From a virus, in the IMG/VR virus record IMGVR_UViG_3300036985_002246, positions 62,001 through 126,000 of that record: a DNA stretch of 64,000 nt; one strand, 5' to 3'. Position numbers and translations under genes: made by a program. The notes under the pieces are model-generated. The model made no database searches and was not told the DNA's origin. It saw only the letters and a program-made list of their open reading frames with translations. Positions 21,132-28,701 of this stretch are shown one piece after another; within the stretch, counting starts at the first letter, position 1, and each line of letters begins with the position of its first letter.

Positions 21132-21644
21132 TCATGTCCCGCGTCTCTTCGTTCGCTTGCGGTGACAGTTGGAGCAAACCAGTTCGCACTTCGCGAGTTC
21201 TTCGCAGATGCGTTCCCAGCTTCTCTTCATCATGATCGACCAATCCATCTTCTTGTCATAGAGGTGGTCGAAGTCGTAGATGACCGGATCATCCACACGG
21301 TCGCAATCGGTGCATTTCCCTCCGAGGTGGGCGACGGCGCGGATCTTGACGGCTCGGTTCTTCTCGTTGCCAAGTTCGTTTTGGCAAGGCTTGCAGTAAG
21401 ATTGCAGTTCTGTGCGTGTCTTGTTCCGCCAACGGAAGCTCTGACTTTCCTTGACGGTTTTGCACTTGCTGCATTGTTTGGGTGGGAAGTTCTGGTACTC
21501 CGACGCCATTCGTACCAGTCGATTCCGGTAGCACGTTGCCCCACAGAACCTAGACCCAGCGGATCGATTCCGGTTTTTCTTGGCGCGGAGATCAAAAGGC
21601 AGCAAGCACGTCTCGCAGACATGACTCTCGTTAGGTGTGCCCAT
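21132..21644 (-). CDS. HNH homing endonuclease with zinc fingers, minus strand, 170 aa
   Basis: Begins MGTPNESHVCETCLLPFDLR on the minus strand. It has three Cys-pair segments (CETC; QCSKCKTVKESQSF; YCKPCQNE) before the HNH core (GKCTDCDRVDDPVIYDFDHL) and a final CELVCSNCHRKRTKRR. The domain plan matches the HNH gene at 16300, with an extra N-terminal finger. Its opposite orientation and lower G+C suggest a separate, recent insertion between tRNA-Leu and tRNA-Pro. Confidence 0.85.
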   Translation of the reverse strand: MGTPNESHVCETCLLPFDLRAKKNRNRSAGSRFCGATCYRNRLVRMASEYQNFPPKQCSKCKTVKESQSFRWRNKTRTELQSYCKPCQNELGNEKNRAVKIRAVAHLGGKCTDCDRVDDPVIYDFDHLYDKKMDWSIMMKRSWERICEELAKCELVCSNCHRKRTKRRGT

Positions 21645-21730
21645 ACCCTAACGAGAGGTATAGACTGAAAGTGGACTTCTGGTCAATCTTCGGGTTGGCT
21701 CACGGGCGGCACCGAGCAGCGCCCGTACTG

Positions 21731-21750
21731 CGAACGGACCGGTCCGTTCG
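21731..21750. repeat. perfect 20-bp palindrome
   Basis: CGAACGGACCGGTCCGTTCG reads the same on both strands with no spacer. It lies 48 nt before tRNA-Pro (GGG), upstream of the second tRNA block. It could be an operator or a protein-binding site. Confidence 0.6.
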
Positions 21751-21798
21751 GAGGAGAGACAGTGGGGAGGACGCTCCCCTCAGTTCTGCTCGGACTAT

Positions 21799-21873
21799 CG
21801 GGGTGTGGCTCAACCTGGTTAGAGCACTCGCCTGGGGGGCGAGGGACTGCTGGTTCAAATCCAGTCACCCCGA
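21799..21873 (+). tRNA. tRNA-Pro (GGG)
   Basis: Acceptor CGGGGTG/CACCCCG, anticodon stem CTCGC/GCGAG with loop CTGGGGG, T-arm GCTGG-TTCAAAT-CCAGT. Confidence 0.9.
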
Positions 21874-21931
21874 CTAGGGCCATGGCCCGAAGGTTCGTGA
21901 GGCTTGGAGTCCGTGGCTAGGAGGCCACGCT

Positions 21932-22007
21932 TCGTTGCCGTCGTGAGAGTGCGTGGAGCACGCCTGGCAAGATCCAGGAGGTCTGGTTCAACTCCGGATA
22001 GCGACGA
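21932..22007 (+). ncRNA. tRNA-like RNA, degenerate or unusual
   Basis: Acceptor TCGTTGC/GCGACGA (7 bp), hairpins GTGC-GTGGA-GCAC and CCTGG-CAAGAT-CCAGG, and a T-arm TCTGG-TTCAACT-CCGGA. The D-arm lacks conserved bases, the anticodon loop has 6 nt, and TA is inserted before the acceptor strand. It is probably a decayed tRNA or a tRNA mimic. Confidence 0.4.
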
Positions 22008-22053
22008 ACGACGTTGAGGTGTGTGCAACACGCCAGGCTGAGCGAACTGTCTT

Positions 22054-22138
22054 GGAAGGTGACCCGGTCAGGGACCGGCCTCGGTTGCTAACCGAAGGGC
22101 ACCCGCAAGGGTGTGGGGATCGATACCTCCTCCTTCCG
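22054..22138 (+). tRNA. tRNA-Ser (GCT)
   Basis: Acceptor GGAAGG.../CCTTCC, anticodon loop TTGCTAA between CTCGG and CCGAA, long variable arm (ACCC-GCAA-GGGT), T-loop ATCGATA. The T-loop departs from the usual TTCGA form. Confidence 0.8.
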
Positions 22139-22146
22139 CTGTGAAT

Positions 22147-22232
22147 GGAAGCTGAATCGGTGACGGCACCGAGCCTGCCTCGAAAGCAGTGCGCGCCTGC
22201 AAGGGCGTGGGGGTCGGGTCCTCCTGCTTCCG
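22147..22232 (+). tRNA. tRNA-Ser (CGA)
   Basis: Acceptor GGAAGC/GCTTCC, anticodon stem CTGC/GCAG with loop CTCGAAA, long variable arm (CGCC-TGCAA-GGCG), T-loop TCGGGTC. Confidence 0.8.
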
Positions 22233-22236
22233 CTAT

Positions 22237-22356
22237 GAGTCGTGCTTGGTGCTGGGGAAGCTAGCTCCCGCCTTCGGGTTCGATTCCCGACGGGTGTGAC
22301 GAATGGGGTCATGCCTAGAACTGGCAAGGAAGAGGGTTCGATCCCCTCGCGACTCA
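22237..22356 (+). ncRNA. 120-nt tRNA-like RNA with two T-arm-like hairpins
   Basis: The ends form a tRNA acceptor (GAGTCGT/GCGACTC, discriminator A) next to a normal T-arm (GAGGG-TTCGATC-CCCTC). The first hairpin, GCTT-GGTGCTGGGG-AAGC, could be a D-arm. Between them lie a second T-arm-like hairpin (CGGG-TTCGATT-CCCG), TGAC/GTCA and TGCC-TAGAACT-GGCA. It could be a tRNA with an inserted fragment. No valid anticodon arm is certain. Confidence 0.4.
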
Positions 22357-22364
22357 CCCAACTT

Positions 22365-22447
22365 GGAAGACGAATCAGCCAGGGGCTGAGCCCGCCTTGA
22401 AAGCGGTGCGGTCCGAAAGGACTGGGGATCGGGACCTCCGTCTTCCG
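22365..22447 (+). tRNA. tRNA-Ser (TGA)
   Basis: Acceptor GGAAGAC/GTCTTCC, anticodon stem CCGC/GCGG with loop CTTGAAA, variable arm GTCC-GAAA-GGAC, T-loop ATCGGGA. Confidence 0.85.
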
Positions 22448-22460
22448 CTGCGGTCTGCTT

Positions 22461-22545
22461 GGAAGGTGAACCGGTCCGGGATCGGCCCCGCTTGGAAAGC
22501 GGTGGGTGCCTGCAAGGGCATGGGGTTCAACTCCCTCTCCTTCCG
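22461..22545 (+). tRNA. tRNA-Ser (GGA)
   Basis: Acceptor GGAAGG/CCTTCC, anticodon stem CCGC/GCGG with loop TTGGAAA, variable arm TGCC-TGCAA-GGCA, T-loop TTCAACT. Confidence 0.85.
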
Positions 22546-22547
22546 CT

Positions 22548-22707
22548 ACACGAGACTCAGGCGGGTTGCTGTCGAGCCTCTACGTCGGTGCGGCGGGAAC
22601 TGATCAGCCTGCGGAGCCGTCGCGGACAACGCTTCTAAGCAAGGCGTTTGGCACTGGTTCGCAAACAGACCCATGGGTTCATGGCCTGTGGTGCTGGGGT
22701 CTCGTGT
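22548..22707 (+). ncRNA. unidentified 160-nt structured RNA ending in a U-run
   Basis: ACACGAGAC (22548) pairs perfectly with GTCTCGTGT (22699), followed by TTT. Inner hairpins include AACGC/GCGTT and CCATG-GGTT-CATGG. No coding frame is evident. It ends 3 nt before tRNA-Gly, close to the Ro gene. It lacks the Y-RNA core strands and is not a tmRNA by any visible tag or tRNA-like ends. Confidence 0.5.
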
Positions 22708-22710
22708 TTT

Positions 22711-22782
22711 GCGGGTGTAGCTCAGTGGTAGAGCAGTGCGTTGCCAACGCAAAGATCGCTGGTTCGATCCCAGTCACCCGCT
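22711..22782 (+). tRNA. tRNA-Gly (GCC)
   Basis: Acceptor GCGGGTG/CACCCGC, anticodon stem TGCG/CGCA with loop TTGCCAA, T-arm GCTGG-TTCGATC-CCAGT. Last tRNA before the Ro gene. Confidence 0.9.
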
Positions 22783-22843
22783 CTCAATCTCGAAGGAGTC
22801 CCGCTCAGTTTTCAGAGCCCAGAGCGTAAGGGAGGGTATCACC

Positions 22844-24475
22844 ATGGCAAACAAGAGTCTGTTCGCGTCCGCTTCGGCGGGTCGGTCCGCACCGGCAGCC
22901 GACACTGTCAACTCCGCAGGGGGCCTCGCCTACAAGGCTGGCTCGAAGGAGGCGCTCGCCCAGTACGTCGCGACTGGCTGCCTCGGCGCGACCTTCTACG
23001 CCTCGGCGGAGGAGCAGTTGGACGAGATCCTGAAGCTCGCTTCAGGGGTCGATCCCGAGTTCGTCGCGAAGGCGGCGGTCTACGGGCGTCGGTCGGCCTT
23101 CATGAAGGACGCCCCGGCGCTCCTGCTCGCTCACCTGACCATGCGTGGTCCGGAGGGTCTGGCTGCGCTCAAGGCGGCCTTCCCGCGAGTGATCGACAAC
23201 CCGAAGATGCTCCGGACCTTCGTCCAGATCATGCGCTCGGGGCGTGTCGGTCGGAAGTCCCTCGGCACCGCCCCGAAGAAGCTGATCGAGGCGTGGTTCG
23301 AGGCTCGCACCGACGTGCAGCTTTTCCGGGCAACCGGAGACAAGCCGTCGCTGGCCGACGTAGTAAAGATGGTCCACCCAAAGCCCTCGAACGAGGCTCG
23401 GAAGGCCCTCTACGCCCTGCTGATCGGCAGGAAGTACGACCTCGACGCCTGCGACGCTCTCGTGCAGGAGTTCGCGGCATGGAAGAAGGACCCGTCGCGT
23501 CCGGTCCCGGACGTGCCGTTCCTCATGCTCACGAGCGCGGAACTCTCGAAGTCCCAGTGGGCGTCGATCGCCCGGTCGGCCAACTGGCAGACGGCTCGCA
23601 TGAACCTCAACACGTTCCTGCGGCACGGGGTCTTCGAGGACAAGAGCATGGTCAAGCTGATCGCAGCGAAGCTCCGTGACGAGTCCGAGATCGCTCGGGC
23701 GCGGGTCTTCCCGTACCAGCTTCTGATCGCGTACCGGCACACGTCGGGTGTCCCGGTCGAGATCTCCAATGCGTTGCAGGACGCCATGGAGATCGCGACC
23801 AAGAACGTCCCGGCGATCGAGGGTGACGTGGCTGTGTTCCCGGACGTGTCCGGGTCCATGGCGAGCCCGGTCACGGGTCAGCGCGGCTCGGCAACCACCC
23901 AGGTGGCTTGCCGTGACGTGGCAGCCCTGGTCGCGGCAACGATCCTTCGGCGCAACCCGTCGGCTCGGGTCATTCCCTTCAAGGAGGAAGTGGTCAAGCT
24001 GCGGCTCAACCCGAAGGACTCGATCGTCACGATCGCGGACCAGATTGCGAAGATTGGACCCGGCGGCACCAACTGCTCGGCCCCGCTCCGCTCCCTGAAC
24101 CACGAGAAGGCGAAGGCCGACCTGATCGTCTACGTCTCGGACAACGAGTCGTGGATGGACCCCAACGTCCGGCACAACCCGTACACCTCCGGCCACACGT
24201 CGTCCCCGACGGCCACAATGACCGAGTGGGAGGCGTTCCGCACCAGGAGCCCGAAGGCGAAAATGGTCTGTATCGATCTCGCCCCGAACGGCTCACGTCA
24301 GGCCCCGACCCGCGAGGACATTCTCAACGTCGGAGGCTTCTCCGACGAGGTCTTCACCCTCATGAACGAGTTCCACAAGGGATCCGGTCGTGACCACTGG
24401 GTGAGGAAGATCGAGTCAGCTTCGTTCGACCGTGCTCCGGTACCGGTCGTGGTCGAGGCGGCTCAGGCTCTGTAA
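22844..24475 (+). CDS. rsr: Ro60/Rsr homologue (TROVE + vWA domain RNA-binding protein), 543 aa
   Basis: The start is ATG 22844 (MANKSLFASASAGRSA), with GGGAGGG 7 nt upstream. Residues about 15-320 form the TROVE HEAT-repeat ring (for example ALAQYVATGCLGATFYASAE and AVYGRRSAFMKDAPALLLAH). The vWA domain has a full MIDAS: D334-V-S-G-S-M, T409 in GGTNCS, D433 in YVSDNES. Ro proteins bind Y RNAs and misfolded RNAs in the ring and assist RNA quality control and decay. Length is normal for the family. Eight Y RNA-like genes lie upstream in the same array. Confidence 0.93.
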   Translation: MANKSLFASASAGRSAPAADTVNSAGGLAYKAGSKEALAQYVATGCLGATFYASAEEQLDEILKLASGVDPEFVAKAAVYGRRSAFMKDAPALLLAHLTMRGPEGLAALKAAFPRVIDNPKMLRTFVQIMRSGRVGRKSLGTAPKKLIEAWFEARTDVQLFRATGDKPSLADVVKMVHPKPSNEARKALYALLIGRKYDLDACDALVQEFAAWKKDPSRPVPDVPFLMLTSAELSKSQWASIARSANWQTARMNLNTFLRHGVFEDKSMVKLIAAKLRDESEIARARVFPYQLLIAYRHTSGVPVEISNALQDAMEIATKNVPAIEGDVAVFPDVSGSMASPVTGQRGSATTQVACRDVAALVAATILRRNPSARVIPFKEEVVKLRLNPKDSIVTIADQIAKIGPGGTNCSAPLRSLNHEKAKADLIVYVSDNESWMDPNVRHNPYTSGHTSSPTATMTEWEAFRTRSPKAKMVCIDLAPNGSRQAPTREDILNVGGFSDEVFTLMNEFHKGSGRDHWVRKIESASFDRAPVPVVVEAAQAL

Positions 24476-24480
24476 CCGGA

Positions 24481-24500
24481 CGGGGTGGGCAACCACCCCG
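24481..24500 (+). terminator. hairpin after the Ro gene
   Basis: CGGGGTGG-GCAA-CCACCCCG, a perfect 8-bp stem with a GCAA tetraloop, 5 nt after the Ro stop codon. No U-run, so it may stabilise the mRNA end as much as terminate. Confidence 0.6.
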
Positions 24501-24510
24501 GACCGTCTCT

Positions 24511-24582
24511 GCCGGTGATGCTCAATGGCCGAGCACCTGTTTCGTAAGCAGGACCCTGCGGGTTCGATTCCCGCCACCGGCT
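24511..24582 (+). tRNA. tRNA-Thr (CGT)
   Basis: Acceptor GCCGGTG/CACCGGC, anticodon loop TTCGTAA, T-arm GCGGG-TTCGATT-CCCGC. Confidence 0.9.
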
Positions 24583-24623
24583 CTCAGATTTCTGCTCTAC
24601 TGCAACCTGTTCCGGAACCGTCT

Positions 24624-24695
24624 GCCTCCATAGCTCAGTGGTAGAGCACCTGCCTTGTAAGCAGGGGGTCGTGGGTTCAATTCCCATCGGAGGCT
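24624..24695 (+). tRNA. tRNA-Thr (TGT)
   Basis: Acceptor GCCTCCA/CGGAGGC (one mismatch), anticodon stem CCTGC/GCAGG with loop CTTGTAA, T-loop TTCAATT. Confidence 0.9.
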
Positions 24696-24702
24696 CTGAT
24701 TT

Positions 24703-24774
24703 GGCCCGTTCGTCTATCGGTCAGGATGCTGGACCTTCACTCCGGCGAGGCGGGTTCAACTCCCGCACGGGTCA
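24703..24774 (+). tRNA. tRNA-Glu (TTC)
   Basis: Acceptor GGCCCGT/ACGGGTC, anticodon stem CTGGA/TCCGG with loop CCTTCAC, T-arm GCGGG-TTCAACT-CCCGC. Confidence 0.88.
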
Positions 24775-24778
24775 CTAC

Positions 24779-24849
24779 TCGGGGATCGTCCAAAGGCAGG
24801 ACAGCGGCCTTTGAAGCCGTGAATCCGGGTTCGAGTCCCGGTCCCCGAA
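24779..24849 (+). tRNA. tRNA-Gln (TTG)
   Basis: Acceptor TCGGGGA/TCCCCGA, D-arm GTCC/GGAC, anticodon stem GCGGC/GCCGT with loop CTTTGAA, T-loop TTCGAGT. Last tRNA of the array. Confidence 0.9.
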
Positions 24850-24887
24850 CTACGTTTTCTCCGGGCACCGGGCAGGGGTCGTCGGCG

Positions 24888-24893
24888 TAAGGT
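24888..24893 (+). promoter_or_regulatory. -10-like TAAGGT, 7 nt before the delta' start codon
   Basis: GGCGTAAGGT-TCCGACC-ATG. A -10 at this distance would put transcription start at the initiation codon, giving a leaderless mRNA. No ribosome binding site is present between them. Confidence 0.6.
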
Positions 24894-24900
24894 TCCGACC

Positions 24901-25530
24901 ATGGGCTCTGTCGTTATCTTCCACGGTCCTGGTGCTGAGGGCGCAGCACACGACGCAGCCCGCAATCATGGGCTCGTCGTGCCCTTCAGGAACTCCGGGG
25001 AGGCCCTGAAGAAGGACGACGCCCGAGACCTGGTGGAACTGCTCAGCCAGACGCCTGTGGGCTCGAAGGCTTGGGCGGTGGCGGTAGGCCCGCTCGACGA
25101 GATCTCCGCAGCCGTCTCTGACGTGCTCCTCAAGACGCTGGAGGAGTTCAATCCGAGCGGGACCCGCCCCTTCCTGTGGGCTCGCGACCTGGGGGGTGTC
25201 TCCTCCACGATCAAGTCCCGGTGCCTGAACGAGTTCGTGCCGGGGGTGGACGAGCGGATCGAGTCGAGCCGCTACCAGGCTGAGAAGCTCCTCTCCGCGT
25301 ACATTCAGAAGAACTGGACCGACCTCGTCACCGAGTTGAAGGAGTCCAAGGGCGACGAGGAGTTCGTCCTCCTCGCTGTCGTGGAGGTGCTCCAATCTCG
25401 TCTCGGGGAGGACGCGATCCGAGACGACCTCCTCGACCTGTGGGCTTCCCTTCGGAGCCTCTTCCAGGTGCGCGACGCACCCCTCACTCCGGCGCGTGTC
25501 CTCGCCGCGTTCCTCAGGCGGGCAGCATGA
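24901..25530 (+). CDS. holB: DNA polymerase III clamp-loader delta'-like subunit, 209 aa
   Basis: Begins MGSVVIFHGPGAEGAAHDAA. The key segment is DVLLKTLEEFNPSGTRPFLW, then ARDLGGVSSTIKSRC, which is the conserved LLKTLEEP...SRC part of delta' and gamma proteins. It is shorter than bacterial delta' and has lost the N-terminal P-loop, as delta' often does. It overlaps the delta gene as ATGA, so the two clamp-loader subunits are co-translated. The start appears leaderless (TAAGGT 7 nt upstream). Confidence 0.8.
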   Translation: MGSVVIFHGPGAEGAAHDAARNHGLVVPFRNSGEALKKDDARDLVELLSQTPVGSKAWAVAVGPLDEISAAVSDVLLKTLEEFNPSGTRPFLWARDLGGVSSTIKSRCLNEFVPGVDERIESSRYQAEKLLSAYIQKNWTDLVTELKESKGDEEFVLLAVVEVLQSRLGEDAIRDDLLDLWASLRSLFQVRDAPLTPARVLAAFLRRAA

Positions 25531-26489
25531 GCACTGAGAAGAAGGGCAACCCTCCCGTGCTCGTCGTCGGCGGCTCCGACGTGTACCAGCGCCGCAGGCT
25601 GATCAGCAAGATCACGGAGACTCGTCGAGGCCAGGGTTGGAACGTCCTCCCAATCGACGGGAAGGAGCCCGACGCACTCGACTCCGTGTTCGCAATGTCT
25701 GCAATGTTCGAGGCACCAACACTGTGTGTTGTGGTCAATCCAGAGAAGCTATCTCCGGCTGTCGTGATTGACCACCTCCAATCCCCCGACCCCAAGGTCG
25801 TACTGCTGCTGGTCACCGAGAGTGACAAGCCCTCTGGACCGTTCTTTGATCTGGCTCAGAAGAAGGTGTTCACACTCCCACCCTTCTACAAGCTCGAAGA
25901 GCACGCAGCCGCGTTCGTTCAATCGGAGGTCACTGCTCTTGGTGGCTCGTTTGATCCACCCTCACTGGCAACCTCGCTGGTCCGGCGGGTTGGCACTGAC
26001 CTCGGTGTGCTCTCGTTCGAGGCGCAGAAGGCAGTGCTGTTCGCCGGTACAGGTACACCAATCACGGCTACCCACCTGAGGGAGACGCTCGCCCCGCTTG
26101 CTGAGACTGACGGCTCCTCAATCATTGAGGCGCTCGGGACGAAGAACCAGAAGAAGCTCGCGGCGGAGTTGCAGCGGTACCAATCCACGCGGGGGGGCGA
26201 CCCAACGATTGAACTGTGTGGTCGTATCCTCACCCCTGCGCTGACTCGGTGGTTGCAGGCCGCGCACTTGGCTGAGGCGGGTATGTCTGCCTCGGGTGCT
26301 GCTGGAAGTGTGGGGGCAAATCCCTGGTACTGGGAGCACAAGATCCTTCCGCACGCTCTGCGCTGGAAGGTGTCTGGCTGTGCTCGTCTGATCGGTATCG
26401 TGGCGGACGCGCAGACCTTGGTCTTCCGTGGGGGGCTTGCGCCATTCACCTATCTCGAAGCCTCTTTCCTAGCGTTTCTCCGAGACTGA
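25527..26489 (+). CDS. holA: DNA polymerase III delta-like subunit, 320 aa
   Basis: The ATG at 25527 overlaps the delta' stop. An earlier frame opening at 25440 is only overlap. Residues about 15-130 have the delta N-domain layout: VLVVGGSDVYQRRRLISKIT, then a MSAMFEAPTLCVVVNPEKLS beta-helix unit, then VVLLLVTESDKPSGPF. The C-terminus is the helical collar domain (ALTRWLQAAHLAEAG and LPHALRWKVSGCARLIGIVA). Delta opens the sliding clamp. Its partners gamma/tau and beta are encoded at 47848 and 43604. Confidence 0.8.
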   Translation: MSTEKKGNPPVLVVGGSDVYQRRRLISKITETRRGQGWNVLPIDGKEPDALDSVFAMSAMFEAPTLCVVVNPEKLSPAVVIDHLQSPDPKVVLLLVTESDKPSGPFFDLAQKKVFTLPPFYKLEEHAAAFVQSEVTALGGSFDPPSLATSLVRRVGTDLGVLSFEAQKAVLFAGTGTPITATHLRETLAPLAETDGSSIIEALGTKNQKKLAAELQRYQSTRGGDPTIELCGRILTPALTRWLQAAHLAEAGMSASGAAGSVGANPWYWEHKILPHALRWKVSGCARLIGIVADAQTLVFRGGLAPFTYLEASFLAFLRD

Positions 26490-26662
26490 CACGGCCCTTT
26501 TTTCTCCTTCGATAGGCAGCACTTCTTACGAGCGGGGCGTGCTGTTCGGGCACCCCTTCCCGAGTCCCAGACCGGTGTCCGATCCCTCAACGGCTGGGGG
26601 CTCGACGGCTGAGATTGTCCGCAACAAACAGCCGGAACCAATTCCGTGTGCTGGGGGTACCC

Positions 26663-28594
26663 ATGAGCGACGAGGGTTTTTCTTTCCCGAATTTGCTGAG
26701 CGAGTTCGTTTGCACTCGAACCTACACTCGGTGGCTCGACGCGGAGAAGCGCCGTGAAAGCTGGCCGGAGACTGTCACTCGCTACACGGACTTCATCTTC
26801 GCGGGGAAGAACGTACCCTCTGGTCTGCGTGAGCGTGCCCGCACCGCGATCCTGAACTTCGAGGTGCTCCCCTCCATGCGTGCGCTGTGGTGCGCTGGGG
26901 ACGCCATGACCCGCGACAACACCTGTGGGTACAACTGCTCGTTCCTGCCGATCGACAACCTCAAGGCGTTCAGTGAGGCGCTCTACATTCTCATGCAGGG
27001 CACCGGGGTCGGCTTCTCGGTCGAGTCCACCTTCGTGGACAACCTCCCCGTCGTGGCAGAGTCCACGGGCGACGAGGTGGACTACCTGATCGCCGACTCG
27101 ACTGAGGGCTGGGCGGACGCCGTCTACTTCGGCGTGACCGCGTTTCACCGTGGTCAGGGCGTCAAGTTCCACTACGACAAGATCCGCCCGAAGGGCTCAC
27201 GCCTCAAGACCAAGGGTGGTCGGGCCTCGGGTCCGGAGCCGCTGAAGCGCGTGCTCGACTTCGCCCAGGAGACGATCTCGAAGGCAGCGGGTCGCCGCCT
27301 CAAGCCGATCGAGGCGCACGACATCATGTGCATGATCGCCGAGATCGTCATGGTCGGCGGCTTCCGTCGGGCGAGCCTGATCTCGTTCTCGGACCCGGAC
27401 GACACGGAAATGCGCCACGCGAAGGACTGGAGCAAGGGCGAGTTCCCCTCGATCCGGTACATGGCGAACATTTCCGCCTACTACAGCGAGAAGCCCACCC
27501 AGGAGGTGTTCTGGCGTGAGTGGGACGCTCTGGTCAAGTCCGAAGCCGGGGAACGTGGCTTCTCGATCGGCAACTGGCACAACCGGTCCGACCGCCCTGC
27601 GGGTGAGATCCGCAGCAACCCCTGCCACGAGATTGGGCTCCGCTTCAAGCGTGCCCTCGACCCGTGGACCGGTGAGGGCGGCGGAGGCCAGTTCTGCAAC
27701 CTTGCAGCCGCGATCATGCGTCCGCACGACACGCTGGAGACAATGGCCGAGAAGGTCAAGCTCGCGACCTGGATCGGGGCAGTCCAGTCCAGCTACACCC
27801 ACTTCCCGTACCTCCGCCCGGCGTGGGCAGAACTCTGCGAGGAGGACCGTCTGCTCGGCGTGGACATTACCGGGCAGTGCGACCACCCGGCGCTCTCGGG
27901 CGACGAGGACGCCATGAGCTTCCTGAACGCGACGGCTCGGGCAACCGCAATCATTGCGGCGGACTCCCTCGGTATCCGCCGTCCGGCTGCGGTCACCTGT
28001 GGCAAGCCCAGCGGCAACTCCTCGCAGCTTGTGGACTGCTCCAGCGGGTTCCATGCGCGCCACGCGAAGTTCTACTTCCGGCACGTTCGGATCTCGGGGA
28101 AGGACCCCCTCTTCCACCTCGTCCGGGACGCGGGCGTCCCCGTGTTCAAGGAGAACGGGCAGGAGGAGTTGCCCGACCATGCCGTGGACGTGTGGGTGGC
28201 GAGGTTCCCGGTGAAGGCACCGGAGACGGCCATGACCCGGCACGACGAGAAGACGCTCGACCAACTCGAACGCTACCTGAAGATCATGCGCTCCTGGTGC
28301 GGGGAGAAGGGCCACAACCAGTCGGCCACGATCTACGTCCGCGAGGGCGAGTGGACCCAGGTGGGTGAGTGGCTCTGGGAGCACTTCGACGAGGTCACCG
28401 GCCTGAGCTTCCTGCCCTACCACGGCGGGAACTACCGGCTCTCCCCCTACGTCGAACTCACGGAGGAGGGGTACGAGGAGGCTGCTCGTGCCATGCCGAC
28501 CGTGAACTTCGAGGAACTCTCGTTCTACGAGACGCGGGACGAGGGTCACGGCAGTTCTGAACCCGCTTGCGCGGGCGGCCTGTGCGACCTGTGA
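26663..28594 (+). CDS. nrdJ: adenosylcobalamin-dependent class II ribonucleoside-triphosphate reductase, 643 aa
   Basis: The start chosen is ATG 26663 (MSDEGFSFPNLLSEFVCTRT); a TTG at 26615 is the alternative. Typical monomeric class II features are SMRALWCAGDAMTRDNTCGY (first active-site Cys), SNPCHEIGLR (Cys and Glu of the radical site), TCGKPSGNSSQLVDCSSGFH and the C-terminal redox pair CAGGLCDL. It makes dNTPs from rNTPs using vitamin B12 and needs no oxygen or second subunit. Length is close to the single-chain type. A strong terminator follows. Confidence 0.92.
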   Translation: MSDEGFSFPNLLSEFVCTRTYTRWLDAEKRRESWPETVTRYTDFIFAGKNVPSGLRERARTAILNFEVLPSMRALWCAGDAMTRDNTCGYNCSFLPIDNLKAFSEALYILMQGTGVGFSVESTFVDNLPVVAESTGDEVDYLIADSTEGWADAVYFGVTAFHRGQGVKFHYDKIRPKGSRLKTKGGRASGPEPLKRVLDFAQETISKAAGRRLKPIEAHDIMCMIAEIVMVGGFRRASLISFSDPDDTEMRHAKDWSKGEFPSIRYMANISAYYSEKPTQEVFWREWDALVKSEAGERGFSIGNWHNRSDRPAGEIRSNPCHEIGLRFKRALDPWTGEGGGGQFCNLAAAIMRPHDTLETMAEKVKLATWIGAVQSSYTHFPYLRPAWAELCEEDRLLGVDITGQCDHPALSGDEDAMSFLNATARATAIIAADSLGIRRPAAVTCGKPSGNSSQLVDCSSGFHARHAKFYFRHVRISGKDPLFHLVRDAGVPVFKENGQEELPDHAVDVWVARFPVKAPETAMTRHDEKTLDQLERYLKIMRSWCGEKGHNQSATIYVREGEWTQVGEWLWEHFDEVTGLSFLPYHGGNYRLSPYVELTEEGYEEAARAMPTVNFEELSFYETRDEGHGSSEPACAGGLCDL

Positions 28595-28620
28595 CCTCCT
28601 GATCGCTCGTGGATCCAGGC

Positions 28621-28656
28621 AGAAGGGCCAGGCGTGAAGCCTGGCCCTTCTGTTTT
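28621..28656 (+). terminator. rho-independent terminator after the reductase gene
   Basis: AGAAGGGCCAGGC-GTGAA-GCCTGGCCCTTCT is a perfect 13-bp stem followed by GTTTTC. This is the clearest terminator in the window. Confidence 0.9.
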
Positions 28657-28695
28657 CTGCGGGGGTTGCAACCGTCCGGTCGTGTTTCTAGGGCG

Positions 28696-28701
28696 TAAGG
28701 T
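28696..28701 (+). promoter_or_regulatory. -10-like TAAGGT upstream of the RecD2 gene
   Basis: GGGCGTAAGGT lies 56 nt before the ATG at 28758. Unlike the leaderless cases, the predicted mRNA has a leader that contains a perfect hairpin. Confidence 0.55.

Noticed and set aside
22548-22707. tmRNA
   Set aside because: No tRNA-Ala-like end with G-U acceptor pair and no tag reading frame are visible.
26490-26662. Cobalamin riboswitch before the B12-dependent reductase
   Set aside because: I looked for the conserved B12-box sequences in this 173-nt leader and did not find them.
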